A DNA stretch of 64,000 bases from Aphelenchoides besseyi (Eukaryota; Nematoda; Chromadorea; Rhabditida; Aphelenchoididae): assembly GCA_024699855.1 (NCBI GenBank), contig JAMPIQ010000002.1, positions 11,284,001 through 11,348,000 on the forward strand, written 5' to 3'. The notes beneath the pieces are model-generated. The model was given only the letters and a program-made list of their open reading frames with translations, was not told the origin of the DNA and made no database searches. Shown piece by piece: positions 32,638 through 49,651 of the stretch. Positions within the stretch are counted from its first letter, which is position 1. Each line of letters opens with the position of its first letter. The position numbers and the translations under genes are program-made.

Positions 32638-35334
32638 AACTGAAACTTAAAAAACGTTCTTTCAAATGAGTATCAGCTAAGTTGTGGAAGCGAAGGATTA
32701 CACACACGAAAAGCCCACGATGAGATAAAACCGCCGAAGATATTAAATCCAATCAGATGGGTAGACGTTGGGATGTGCATTTGAAAAATGGGGTTCATCT
32801 AGTCGACCAAGTACTTCTGATTTGTATGTTTTAGTTCTCGAGTACGCCAAACGTTCCAATATTGAAACAAACGGTAATTCCATTTTGAATTGTACAAGCG
32901 GTCATAAAGTAACGGAATGAAGTTCGTCGAAGACCTACGCTGTTGCAAGCGTAAACATCGGGTGAGAAAATTGAAGAAAGAGGAATGTTTTCTTGAACAA
33001 AGATTCTTGTCCACATTTTGTAGCGGACAAACAAACTTAAACAAAAAGCAGAGTCTGTGGACGGAGGCGGCTCGCGTGAAAATTGCTCAAATTAGCACAA
33101 GCCAACTGCATGTCATGGATATTCGAACATAAAAAGTCACACGAATGCAACGCTAAACATCGAAGTTTCTCAATCCTTCATTATCATGTTTCTTATTCGA
33201 AAGTTTTTGTACGAATACGAAGGAAAGTATTACATTGTCAACTGGTGCGATCGTTCGCGAGGACTGCGAGTGGATTCATCTCGACACGCTACCTGCTCTT
33301 CAAATGTGTTTTTTGGAAAATGACCAAAAGACAAAACGAATTGGCTTCGACCCTCACACGAGCGTCCGTTGCACACCCGTCCAGGATTGCCGAAAAGAAA
33401 TTTATTCATCGGCCTAACTGTAGGACGCATGAGCCCATTGTGTTTGACCGGGGAACAATTGCCAAATGCGATTGGGCGTGGTTCTTGACAGAAGGCCGCT
33501 GCGCGAACGCGGACTCGAAGGTAAAATACAATAGGCAGCTGCCTATTTTTGGTCCGATCAGATGCAGCGGATGCCCGAACCCCCATCATTCGAGACTATG
33601 GCCGTCGAATGACCGCCCATACAAATGGACCACGCCGATCGACGAGAAATTGGCGAGGATATAGCGGGCGGTAACAGCAATGAAAATTTAGCCCAACGAT
33701 TTGTCTGTGCTCATAAAGGTTATTGTGCCGCGCAATTAAAGTCACGATCATCGTATTTGTAAACGGAGTTTCCGTCGAACAGCTGGACATTTGTTTCGAT
33801 CCATATGGACAGCACAATAACGAGCAAACCAAATTGTTAATGCGAACAAGTGAACAAACTGAAACTGTCAGTCAAGCGTTAATGCAACAATAAAACATTA
33901 GAAATTACACGACCAAGTTACTACGAGTGTAGTTCTTTCGATACAACACAAGTACTCACGAATGCATCGAGCAAGAAGAACGTTACTTGTCGAAATATCG
34001 AAATGACTTTGTTCCAATATTCTACAGTAAGCAAATGAAAGGTAAACGATATGAACGTGAAAGCAGCTGAAGAGAAAGGGATGCGCAGACTCCAAATCGC
34101 CATCGAACACTTTGGCCGCGTAAATGGACGGGCGATCGGAAGCCCTTTCGTCCGACCTTGGCTCCATGTTTCAGGGTCAGAACGGATCGATCATCACGCT
34201 CATTTCCCTCGATCTCGAGCTGTCAATGTTGAGCAATACAGCGGACGCGTTAAGTCGCGCCTCATTTCCACAGCCAAACTGTCAAAAATATACGGTGGTG
34301 ACGACCGTCAAACCGATTTCGAATGAATGCAGGTTTTTCATGACTACAAATGACGTTCGTCTTTACGTAAACGTCCGCTAGAAGTCGAAAAGATTACACA
34401 ATCGTGAACTCAAACACTCATGTGAAAGTCAACGAAATTTGCAGTCAATTACGAGTTCGGGCCGTCACACCGTTCAGGTCGTGGTTTTACGCGGAGCTAA
34501 TTTCATTTTTGCTTGAGAGTTGCGAATGAACGGGACTTTCATGTAATTCCAGGCGACTTTCGAATTGTTCCGGACTAACCAAGTTAGTTGAAGTGTGTGT
34601 GATAGAAAAACAAATTGGCAGAAGAAGTTGAGTTTTAAAATTTTCGAAACGTCGACCAATGGCCATAGCAAAGTGCTGTGCCAACAGCAACCAAATGCAC
34701 GGCAAACCAGAAACGGCGAAGAGCGCGCGGTTTGTGCTTTCAGCTTGGCGTTTGTTCGGCCATACCGCTATTCACTTCCAAGCCTTGAGGCCGCTCGGCT
34801 GCTTTTGTTCCGTGCCACCACGTCGTCGCTTATTCAGCAGTGCGTGACGCGAGTTTACTTCAAAAAAATGCCTTTGACCTCAAGTCATCACACAAACCCG
34901 ACTTTTATTGGCTTAGTGGTACTGAATTCATAGGTCGTTTAATGGGTTCGAATAGCTAATCGAAGTTCGCTTATTCTTCTCGAACATTCACCGCAACAGA
35001 TTCCATTTGTTTCAGAAGTGGACGCTCAGATAACGCGGTTGAATGCACCTTCTGACGATTCTTTCCGCTCAAAATCGAAAGCGGCCTTCGAAGCGGTTGT
35101 TGGCCGGAGGCTTTTTCGTCCTACTTGCGCGAAATTCCTCGGACAAACTCTCCCGGTACTTTCGTTTCCACTCTTCCTCGGCCGTCGAATCCGCTGCGCG
35201 TCGAGTTTTATTGAAATCTCAACGTTTTTGTTTGAATTTCCGTAAACGCAATGACCCTCAAATAAAAATCCGCAATTTAGGAATCTTCAGCTGTCTTACT
35301 GAACGCCGTTTCCATCTTATCCATTGGCTTAGCC
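32638..35334. other. 2.7 kb divergent intergenic region
   Basis: Lies between the start of the NCAM-type gene (minus) and the Na,K-ATPase (plus). A 193-codon plus frame (33083-33664) and an antisense 119-codon frame overlap each other and show no family features. I see no convincing gene. 5' UTR exons of the Na,K-ATPase are likely near 35000-35330. Confidence 0.5.
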
Positions 35335-38878
<3,544 letters not shown>

Positions 38879-39747
38879 AGACGCGCAAAGTACAGTGATG
38901 TTTGTTTAAACAAAACTTTAGGTTAGCTATGTTTATAAAACATTTGTAGATGTTTTCGTAAGAGTTCTCAGTTATGTTTCAGTTATTTGAAGATCTTACT
39001 TTGATAGCAAATTGTGTTTATGGGATTATTTTCTATTGCAACTCAACTGCCAATCTCTCTGGTGATCTCAGTCAAACCAAAAAGTAGAAATTCATTTGCG
39101 AGCTTTAACTGAAATGAAACTTTCTGTGAAATAACTTTTGGGCCATACATATTCAAGGCAACAGATTTTCCGTTTACTTACCTTCTTTTCCAATGTCTCT
39201 ACGCACAGTCAATGCTTAACGCTCCTTCTAATCTTTTGCTCAGTATACGAAGGTTTATTGGCTAGTATGTTCGTTCTGGTAGTTGATACTCATCTTAAAT
39301 TTAACGCATTAGACAGGTATTTTCATTCTGATTTCTCGTTCTTCAATCACTTTGTTTTTGGCTTCACAGACTTGCAAATAAACTAAACTTAATAGAACGT
39401 TTGTTGGATAGTCGATGTATATTTTCCTTTCAATAGTTTTGATGCACTTGCGTATCAAAAATACACGGATCGTGTTTTCAGACTGTTTTCCTTGTAGTTT
39501 GTACCTATTCAATCGTTCAACTCAACGGCGACTTTAAACTCCGATGAAATTGCCTTCTTTTATCAACTACGCTTTCTATAGCAATGCTACAAGGTTGGTT
39601 GGTTAAGAGTAAAAAGACGTTAGACGAACTAGTCGTGACCGCAAATCGATCGTCATTCATATCTTCTTTTCTTTTACGACGCGTTCGAATTGAGTCGCCA
39701 TCCAACGGTTTTTTTCACTTACAATTTCATATCTCTCGTTTACAACG
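38879..39747. other. Intergenic between Na,K-ATPase and dehydrogenase genes
   Basis: 869 bases of A+T-rich DNA holding the ATPase 3' UTR and the dehydrogenase 5' region. Short frames only. Confidence 0.55.
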
Positions 39748-40900
39748 ATGCGTTCAATCAGAAATCTGTCTATTGCAGTAATGTCGGCCATTCAATTTGA
39801 CGGTCAAGTTGCGATTGTTACCGGCGCTGGTGGTGGCTTGGGTCGAACCTATGCGTTGGATTTTGCTCGTCGTGGCGCCAAAGTTGTTGTGAACGATTTG
39901 GGCGGTGACCGTCATGGGACTTCTCAAAGTACATCGATGGCCGATAAGGTCGTGGCCGAAATTCGTGCCAATGGAGGAACCGCAGTTGCCAACTATGATA
40001 GTGTTGAATTTGGCGATAAAATCGTTAAAACAGCAATTGAAAATTTCGGACGTATTGGTAGGACAATAACACTTTTCGTAGGTAACGATTTGATTCAGAC
40101 ATTCTCGTCAACAATGCTGGAATCTTGCGAGACATCTCGTTTGCTAAAATGAAAGACTTGGACTGGAGTAAGTTGATCGGTAGCAAGGCATCTAAACAAT
40201 GTTGTAGATCTGATTATGAAAGTGCACTTATTCGGAGCTTACTCGTGCACCAAAGCTGCGTGGCCGTATATGCGAGATCAAAAGTATGGTCGGTTGATTT
40301 TTACATCGTCGAACTCGGGTGTTTACGGCAGTTTTGGTCAAGCAAACTATGCCGCCGGTGAGTTGCATCTTACTTTTGCTTATTGTGTTGTGTTTATAGC
40401 AAAAATGGCACTTGTCGGCTTATCTCACTCGTTGGCACTTGAAGGAAAGAAATACAACATTTTCTCGAATGCATTGGTGCCAACCGCCGGTTCACGTTTA
40501 ACACAAACTGTAATGTCGGAAGACATGGTTAACATGTTAAAACCGGAATACGTTACTCCATTGGTCGTCTATTTGTGCAGCAAAGAGAATTCGGAAACGG
40601 GTCAAATTTTCGAAGCAGGTGCTGGCTGGTTTGGTCAAATTAAAGCCTATCGATCGAAAGGAAAGGTCATTGCGAATGCAAATGCTGAGAAAGGTTAGTG
40701 ATTTAAATTGAGGATTCATTCTATTTGTCGCCTTTTAGTTCGTGACAATTGGACGGCAATCACCGATCAAAAAGGAGCTGTTGCACATAACACTTCCGCA
40801 GGTAAAACTTTCAATTTTGATCAGCATTTACTTTTTATCTGTAGAAATCACTATGTCGTTGGTTCAAGCATTGGAAGAAGCCAAGAAGTCCAAATTATAA
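39748..40900 (+). CDS. Peroxisomal 17-beta-HSD4/MFE-2-type (3R)-hydroxyacyl-CoA dehydrogenase, single domain
   Basis: Short-chain dehydrogenase that oxidises (3R)-hydroxyacyl-CoA in peroxisomal beta-oxidation. Two in-frame starts exist: 39748 ([11 protein letters not shown]) and 39781 ([12 protein letters not shown]); the second fits the family better. Visible: the Rossmann motif [60 protein letters not shown], catalytic Ser in [13 protein letters not shown], the Y-x3-K pair in [24 protein letters not shown] and [14 protein letters not shown]. The protein ends LEEAKKSKL: a type 1 peroxisomal targeting signal right after the dehydrogenase domain. The hydratase and SCP2 domains that follow in vertebrate HSD17B4, and the SCP2 domain of C. 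elegans DHS-28, are absent. It converges on the next gene with 213 bases between stops. Confidence 0.92.
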
Positions 40901-41113
40901 GCTGTTTCTTCGAACCGTCAGGTCATGTAATATCTTTTTTGTATACGACAACAGAAATAGAACCAAGTAAACAAGTTTGTTTAAAAACTCAATTGCATTT
41001 TATTTGGACATTAGAACAGAAATCGAAGGCAGAAATGTAAGATGATGCGCTTAGATTTTAAGTACCGATAGCGAACGTAGTTATAATATGAAAAGAGATG
41101 GATGGCCGCAGAA

Positions 41114-42697
41114 TCAGTATTTGTGCGTATGTAAACTGTTGACTAGACGATTGGTAAGCACATCGACATCAGAATTGGAAGAAGTGTTTCCTGCTTGTCG
41201 TCGAATTTGTTCGATTCGTTGTTCATACGATGAGTCTTTGGGATTTAACGGCTGTACGTTTTGATTTGCTTGACGTTGTGTAACAGTCATCGCTGAAAAA
41301 TGTCAATAGCTACACATTGATTCGTTTTACCCTCCAACAACTGCTGATACAAAACTTGTATTGAACAGCAGTTTACAATCGATTTAAACTAATCAGTTAC
41401 ACAAAAACTGTCCTTATCATGAAAAGTTCAGAAACTCACTTTCATCACGAAGTTGACGTACAAATTTGTTCGGATTCACGGAATTCGGTCCGGCAGCATA
41501 TGGTGGATAAGGCGCAAAACTAAATTCAAGAACTGACCTTTGAACTTTCGAAAACAACACTTACGTTTCCTCGGTGGTGCTGCTAAAACTTTGTTTGATC
41601 ATTCGCGTGGTTGTGCCGCCATCTGGCAAACTTTCGTAGCCGGGAATACTTTGAATCGGAGTTGTGGTTGCATATTGATGAATCAACTCTCGTGGATTTG
41701 TAACCATGTAATCTTTCTTGATTTCGTAACGATAACCTGGCTCACTAAACAACGCAGAAGTGGCTGAAACTTGTAAATGTTTCTTGTCTTGATCGCACAA
41801 ATCTTACTGCTGGTACGACCGGATGGTGGATAGTCGGCACCATAACCACTGTGACTTCCATTTAGATCGCTTTTTGGAAGCGCTAAATAGTAGTTTTATT
41901 GACTACAATCAACAACAAATTACTTACAATCGTACAAACCGGGACCGGAGCGTTGTGATCCGAGAGTCCCGTACGGATCGGTTCCGGGACGAGAACCCAA
42001 GGTGTTGTAATCATAAGCCGGTGCACTTGCGGTTTCCCAGTTAGGAGCTGGTTTTGTATAAGCGTTATGCGAAGCAGGAGGTGCAGTAGGAGTTGGAGCA
42101 CTCGTACCGGTACTACCAAGTCCAAGTGGATCCGACAAACCTCCAAATGGTGATGCATAGTTGTTAGGTGTGGGAGTTGCTGCAGAAGCGGTTTTTGCTG
42201 GCGCATTGGTGAGCGGTCCCGAATTCACACTTTTCGATGCACTATCATCTTTCAATGGAATCCCGGTACTGAATCCGCTTTGATTTGTTTGCTGTGATTC
42301 CGCACCACCGCCTCCGGAAGTCCATGTACGTTCAGTGACTGTGCGACCGGCTTGACCCGGAGCACCTTTCTCCACAATTCGCTGTTGAATAATCTCGACT
42401 TTTGGCGTAAGATCAACTGGACCACGTTTCAATTCGATCCCATCGGCTGCAACTACTCCATCACCAATTGGCGAATAGAACATTCGACGAGGTTTAAGAG
42501 ATTGAAATTTTTGAATGTAACTTGGATCACTTATAATCTAAAATATGTTATTTACAAACAACTTCAAAATAAAGGCTTCTTGGCCCTACTTCGCCACCGG
42601 TCCATCGTGCTGGTGCCAGCTCTACTCCCGAACCCACACGATCACCATAACCCGAAAAACGGGAATCACGTTCCGCGGAGGTACCTCGACTTCCCAT
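41114..42697 (-). CDS. Unrecognised Gly/Pro/Ser/Thr-rich protein
   Basis: Starts MGSRGTSAERDSRFSGYGDR at 42697, joins across a short intron to ISDPSYIQKFQSLKPRRM, then reads FYSPIGDGVVAADGIELKRG, VEIIQQRIVEKGAPGQAGR and TVTERTWTSGGGGAESQQT. A disordered Pro/Thr/Ala/Gly stretch follows (APTPTAPPASHNAYTKPAP, LGSRPGTDPYGTLGSQRSG), then GYRYEIKKDYMVTNPRELIH, PGYESLPDGGTTTRMIKQSF, FAPYPPYAAGPNSVNPNKF, and the end DVLTNRLVNSLHTHKY at 41114. Five short introns join in phase, so the gene is real. I recognise no domain. The mix of short ordered motifs and a disordered Gly/Pro region recalls muscle or cytoskeletal adaptor proteins, but I see no PDZ or LIM domain. About 420 residues. Confidence 0.75.
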
Positions 42698-45600
42698 TTA
42701 TGGTCAACTGAAACAAAAAAAGCTCTTCATAATATTTACATGCATATGAATGGGTGAAAACGGAACAAAAGAATTAGTGTTTGATTGAAAACATCAATTT
42801 TAGAAGTAAAATGCAAGTTTGACGGCCGTTTGCTATTTGTGTGTTGAAGTGGAAGTGAGAAAACGAAGAAGAATATGCCGCTGATCTTGTGGGTGTTGTC
42901 CGGATGAAAGAATTTTCCTGATTGATCAAGGCGCCTGCTGAAGTTCGGTCGAGAGAGAGTGCGATTGGCAATCCAAATGAACACACACGTGGCTATTTCC
43001 GTTTGAATGGAAATTTTGTTCCAGATGCTTGCGATTGCTATGAATGAATTTGCCCGCGGCACGAAATGTGCGTGTCATTCGTGTTGATTTTTGTGTGTCT
43101 ATGTTGTTGCTTGGTGGTGATTGTTAGCTTGAGTGGGCGGCCAATGTTCGTGAAGAAGAATAGGAAGGAAACGAGAACACATGTTTCCATTGCAACTGAT
43201 GCGCATATTTGTTGCTGAACGAACAAAAGTTTGTAGCTCATAAAGACCCTGGAGATATGCTTTTGATTTTCGTTTGAGATTCCAAGGTACGTTGAAAGAA
43301 GTTTTTGAGATTTCTTTAAATCACGCGAAAGAAAACAACAATCGACGTTTATTCAAGTACTTAACTCATAAAATTTTCAATGAAATTTGTAAAATACAGT
43401 CATTCTGATGGGCAGTGTTCTATGGATTATCCAGTTGACGTTGAAAGTTTTTTTCAAAACGAACCACAGATCAATGTGTGTGTATTTATGTTTCAGTTGA
43501 AGTTGATGCGGTTTCAATGATATAGGAATTTTCGAATAAAACGCGGTCAGCAAAGAATTGAAGGTTTTTTGAAATTTGAGATGAAAACCAGGGTGCATTA
43601 GTTCGTAGAAGAGGAATTGGCGAAAGAGAAGAAATACGAAGATAGAAAGAACCGTGTTGTTGTGCATCGTCTGGATAAGAGAAAAGAACTGAATACGTCG
43701 AACGTGTGGTCTGGGCGGTCACACTGAAGTGAATAACAAGGACATAAGGTCACATAGTATCGATTAAGATGAGGAATAAGAAAGATGAACAGATTAAAAT
43801 ATCAATTAAAACGCGACAATTGATGGATGTCATTTGCTGTTGAGATTCGCGTTTTACTGTAAGATTTCTATTTTCAATCAACTTCATTTTGTCTTTGAAT
43901 GTTTACGTGAAGTGTCCAATGTTTCTAAGCTGATCATCTTTAAATTCAACTCTTTCAATTTCTTACTCTTCTTTTTATGGCTCTCTACAACCATGATAGT
44001 TTGCAATAACAAGTCGAAAGTTCTTTGCTAAGATTTTATTTGCATTTATGTTGCACATCGACCACTTGTCGAAATGTGGTTTATGAAGGTTGTCGTTTTC
44101 AGTGCTTACTTTCTTTTAGACACTGCTCATCTGTCGTCTGAATTCCCGACGATTCCGAACTTACGACGTCCAACTGTTTGTTGTAAGTTTTTTTATTACA
44201 CGTATTATATTATTGTGCTGCGTTCTTCTCATTGCGTGCGTAAGTCCAAATGATTAGCACAAGTCTCAGCGCATCGGACGTCTAATCGAAGCCCTTCTGT
44301 ATCATTGTCTAAGATTATAATCGCATTATCCAGCTTAATTCGCGATCATGTTGTTCCCTCAATCATGTTCGTCAATTTGTAAATGAGACGGACGACAAAC
44401 AGGAAACATTGTTTAGTGAAAGAAGGTCAAAAACTGACTGATCGTATTATTTCCTACTGTTAGTCGAATGAACTCAGCACTTTGTTTTTCAACGTTTTTC
44501 TTGAATATTTTTCAAGATTAACTATGGTTAACGACGTAGTTGAAAAATCCGCGGTTCTTTTCAGTTAGCACCTCAATACCTATTTCCTTGCGCCAAAGAG
44601 GTTTCCAGGAGATTTTTTATACCTTCCGGTCGGAAACTATCCGCATTGCGTTGGCTTTCAGTGTTCTTCTCCTTCACTGCTTTTAGTCCTTCTAGTCTCA
44701 ACGCTTGGTTGCGCTTCATCGGTCGTTCGGTCTGAATTGGATTTTGCTTATTCAACGCATAATTTATAATGAGTGTTTCTCATCTTTTGCTTCCTATCCT
44801 CACTAGAACCTGATAACAAATGCTTATTTGATGATTATTATCGTCATCAAACTTGACGTAGCTTGTAATTTATTTGTAGATTTCGTGTACTTTGACGCAT
44901 AATCGAGCGTTATGATTAGTACTGTAAAATCACATCTAGAGTTTACCATCAGTGAATGCCAATAAAACTGCTCATAGGTATGACATTTACATCTTGATGT
45001 TTAGTTGAATGAATTCATTTTCCCTTCTTACTAGTTTGTTTATTATGAGCATAATCCTGAGCTTTCACAGGGTTTATATCCTCAACAACACGCATATTTT
45101 AAGCTTCGGCCTAACGCATCGTTCTTTTACGATATGTATGCACATGTAAAAGGCCTGTACCGACGCTAAAAACCACGGACAGCCCAACGGTGGGATGTGG
45201 AAAGCGAACTTATCCACGTTTGTTCGAACTTCTGACTCAATTTCTGCATCTTCCATTTGAAGATTGGCGGAATAAACGGTCGTCTTGTGCGAGTTATATT
45301 TCGAAAATCTTCGACCGAAATCTCAGACGCCGGATACGAGGTTTGTTTCCGCGGCTATTTCTTTGTTATTGCACGTCTATCTATCTCATCACGAAATGGC
45401 TGTGTATTTGTAACGTTACCGCCAAGAATGGCGAATCGAAAACATCAAATTCATATCAAAAAGCAGTCCAATGTTTTGTTTTCGACGTATTTCAATCGAA
45501 AAAAAAGGTTGTGGAACGTGAAAGAAGTGCATGCAGATTCTCAGCTTTACTTTTGAAAGTCGTTCAACTCAAAGAAAAATACTTAGTGGAGAATATACGC

Positions 45601-48600
45601 AGCTTGATTGCAATCCAAGGAAAGCGAGTTACATCGACAAATGCTGAATTGTTAAGATCAGAACTTAAGACTTAAAGTTCGTCGAAACATCTTTGCAGCA
45701 CAACCAGGTACCTAACAAACAAAAGTGTTTGTATAGATGAACTATGACAATTCGGAAAGACTTCAGTTTGCCATATCACTGAACTTTCTAAATGTTCTTT
45801 TTTCTATCTCGATTCTAACACGTTTCCATGCGTTGTGGACTAAAAGAGCGGGATTTTTGTTTGCACATTTGCAATTTCAGTCAAACTTCTCGACGTTTAT
45901 ACGAAGACGTTTCAAGCGTTTGAATTCGTGCTTCTACTAATTATACGCATTTTACGATTTTTGCCATCAGAATCATTGTCAGTCCATGTGTCTGTTCGTA
46001 ATCGAGGTTCTCGAGTTTCAACTAAAACACGAGCATTTACACGACTTCAAAGTTGCGTGTGGTTTTCGAAATTGTGAAATGACACGATGCAAACGTGATA
46101 TGCTTCCAACTGTTATTCGAATTGTTCGCGTGTAATTGTTGAACATTTTCTCTATCAGTAGGTGTTTCTTGTCGCTTTATTGTATTTGTCTCTCGGATGT
46201 CGACGTATATCGAAGATTATTCGGTGAAAATCTCCGCAAGTCGATTACAAACAACCGAGCGGCTAGTGGTCGTCGGTTTCAAAAGGACCGTAACATGCCA
46301 ATGACATCGCAATTTTTCGCAACTGTACGTTGACAGCATGCCGGAAAACAGTGGCCGCATGCACGCAACAAATGCAGGGATAATTTTAAAACAACGCAAA
46401 CCACTTACAATATCGTTCGAAGAGTTTGAAAACGGTCCAAAAAGTTCGTCAAAATTTTCTTTATCGCATTTTTTTCGTTCTTGTTTTTTCACGGGTTGCT
46501 CTCGTGCCGTCGAACGTCAAAAAGCCTATCATGCTTCGGGAAAGAGCGGACAACAAACGGGCGTATGTCTCGCTTCGGGCATTCAACATTTTGCACTTTG
46601 GATCTTCAAACTGAAGGATTTCGGACACGTTACTTGTCCATCATCCTTTGAACTTTTTTGTCGTCTTATGGCCGCAGACGTGATGACAACATATGGAGAT
46701 GACCTCAACATATAATATCTTCCTCTTATGCAAACATTGATTGATTCAGTTACTTAGACAAGAAAGTTGTTTCACAACTTAAGCAAACCCACTTATCTTT
46801 GATTATGTAGAATGCGCGAATTCGATTACGTGATTGCATTTGTTATCGCGTCAATGCTTTTTACGTAGCCAACATCTTCACATCCACCGTTTGCTCTCAA
46901 TCACCAGGTTTTCTTTCGGCGGTCTTTTAATCGCACCACAGGTTCGAGCATTTGTTAACCTACCATCTTATTGATCAGTTGCTCATGCAGTGGATTAAAA
47001 GAGGAAACCCGTCAAAACAACAAATTGTCACCCGCTCCTTTCTGCTCCACAGCTGAATTACGAGTCCTCCCGGCTAAACCATTTTGCCGTTCGCTTCATC
47101 GCTTCAGTCAGGTCTTTTCATAACACCAGCTCAATCGTTTGTCATTTACACGCCGCTGTACAGTCTTCATACAACAAGCTGTTTTTGCTTTCGACTGAGA
47201 AGTTAAAAGGAAATTGGCGAGATTATTGGGATTTAGTGTCTTTGTTCTTGCGAGAAAATACCGTTACATTCCAATACACTCACCCATTGGTTGTTTGTAT
47301 TCGGCTATTTGTCCATTTTGTTATTAGAATTATAATCGGAAGTACGGAGCTGAAAAGAACTTTTCATTCGACGCCAACGTGACCGACGGCTGTTCGCCAG
47401 ACATTGGTTTTGTAAACTTTTTTATATGAAGTGCTGAAGTCCTGTTTAACAACAATTGCTAATCGATTTGTTGCATCGTGCTTCAGATTCATCGAAAATA
47501 ATAGAAATTGCCACTTGGAGATTTGCTTCACATTTCTTGTTTTTACCATCTTCTTTCGACTTTCCGGTCATCTCTGTGTTTTTGGACAAAAAATGTTCCG
47601 CTTTTGACGAACATACCACAGGTTTATTTCGAAAGATTGGCGAAACGAAGAGACCAAAATTTGTTGCTAGTGAATGAACGGCAGTCGTCTTCGTTTGTTT
47701 CTGCACACCCACTGCTTACGACCAAATTTGTCGGAATTTCGAAGCTAAAAAGAGCATTCAACATAAGAAAACAACATCTCTGATTAGATCGTAGGGGACA
47801 ATACGGTTGAACTATGTAAAGTAGTTAATTCTTCTCAGTCGAAACGCTGAACATTACGCATCACCAGTTTCCTTTGTGCCTTGTGTCGAAGGTTAAACTC
47901 TAATTGATGGATATAAACAGCAAAACTGGTGGTAAATACTTTCAAAAAACGGTATAATGTGTATTAAATTCTATAACACATCTTCATCATTGTCCGTAAA
48001 ATTCGATTTGCGGCTTACGCCTCTCCACGACACTCGTGAAGTTTTAGCGGTAGAACATAGCGTTATAAGTGAGAACCTTCCTACTTTTTGCGTTGGTTTT
48101 CCTTTTTAGTTTTCAACACGATACAAGAAGCTCGAATACGACGGTTGTTTTTTCAACCATTGATTTTCATTTTTATCGGTAGACCGCAATTGTCGTCGTG
48201 TCGCTTCGTTTCACGCGTCGAATTACAATTCAAGATTATCTTGAGAACTTTAATTTCAAATTCGCAGATTCTATGAAATCACTAGTATCACGTTTCGATT
48301 ACTCCATCTACTGAAACAACAACTATAATCACCTTCGAGTTAGTCTACGCATCGTGCTACAACAGAGCGATTATCAACGTCGAGAGTATCCGAGAATTCA
48401 ATGACCAATCTTCCACATTTACTTAATGTCGATCCGGAAAAAAGTAAGTAGAGCAAATCATATTGTATTTTAAGCGTTAACTTTAAGTTCGAGCAGATAC
48501 AGTGAATGCACAGTGAAGACGAGCCTGTGGCTCTTCGTGGCCACGGGCGAGCGTCAAACCTCCATTTTGCTGTAAATAATTGGAAACAACCAACATCAAC

Positions 48601-48975
48601 TGTAAACGAAAACGGTGCTAAACAACTTCATTCGAAATGTTTCACGAATTTTTGCAATTAGTCCATTTGAAGGTGGTTGCCAATTGAACGTTTTTGTTGA
48701 GGTTAGTTTTTGCTCATACACATTTGCATGCCCCAGAAAATCTTCAACCGCTTCTTAACCACCTTCAAATTATCAACAGAAATCTATTTTTGTGTAAATA
48801 CGAATACTGCAGCTTATCGTTACCTGGTTGCTTCACTAACTGCTTACGGTTGTGAACCCGAGAATCGCAATCGGTTTGTTCATTACAATCCCTAATAGGC
48901 CATAACTTTCCGTGAATTTAGCAGCTTCTACCGTGTAATTTACATTCACTAATCTGTCGTTGCGCACTTATCATC
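42698..48975. other. Gene-poor region of about 6.3 kb
   Basis: The longest stretch without a supported gene. Plus-strand frames at 45190-45675 and 46338-46715 and a minus-strand frame at 43486-43722 are open but lack family features and clear splice partners. Near 48401 a short plus frame, MTNLPHLLNVDPEK followed by GTAAGT, looks like a small first exon. The region probably contains regulatory sequence and perhaps 5' UTR exons of the calcium channel gene. No repeat array or transposon was recognised. Confidence 0.45.
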
Positions 48976-49204
48976 ATGTTTCAACAACCGGTTGCAAAAG
49001 AGCTTCGCTCCTTTCAATCGTTGTCGAAGTTCACGGGATTACCGCAGAAAAGGTTTGCATCAGTTCAAAAATTTTAGTGCTCATCAAACCAAAACAACCG
49101 AACTTATTACAGATCAGTTATTCAACGACGACAATCTATGGCCGCGAGTCGTCGGCATTCGGGCTCCAGACGACGACGAAACGACTCCAACACCGAAGAG
49201 GTAG
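48976..49204 (+). CDS. Possible small gene or upstream exon, unknown
   Basis: ATG at 48976 opens MFQQPVAKELRSFQSLSKFT ... GLPQK. With a very short intron (25 bases, 49051-49075) it continues SAHQTKTTELITDQLFND ... DNLWPRVVGIRAPDDDETTP and stops at 49204. The second half looks strongly coded. In another frame the same bases read RRQSMAASRRHSGSRRRRND and could splice in phase to the first annotated channel exon at 49652. I cannot choose between a 67-residue protein and an N-terminal channel exon. Confidence 0.3.
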
Positions 49205-49651
49205 TTCTTTTTAAACATACAGCTATTTTGAAAGAAAAACAAATGCAACTGACGACTTTATTTGAAATCACTTTTGAATAGAAAAAGTTTCAGTATCCAA
49301 GATAAGTGAGTAAATGACATACGTTGGTTAGCAGGGCCAGAACGCCGTAATGTTGAATTTGACGTGCGCAATTTAAACAACAAAAAGTCGAATAAAATAT
49401 GTGAATTCAGAAAAGCAGTCAAAAGAAGTCGTCAATGAACAAGTGGGGCCAATTCATTGACGTGCAGAAGTTGGTTTGAGGTCGCAAAATTAGTCGGCGC
49501 ACGGGAAAATTTTAGCGTTTTGTTTTCGTTGTTTTTACAATGTAAACAATGAATTCTACAGGAAATTAGCGGCTGCTCAAAAGTTCGGCATGAACTTAAG
49601 TCTCATTGTGTGATGACTAAATGCAATCGATTCTGAAATTTTTGTTTGTAG

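Noticed and set aside
33083..33664. 193-codon plus-strand frame as a gene
   Set aside because: No family feature or splice partner, and an antisense 119-codon frame covers the same bases; typical of chance frames in a divergent promoter region.
45190..45675. 161-codon frame in the gene-poor region
   Set aside because: Another plus frame over the same bases is equally open, and neither shows domain-like pattern.
46338..46715. 125-codon frame in the gene-poor region
   Set aside because: No recognisable family, no supporting splice sites, and antisense frame of similar length.
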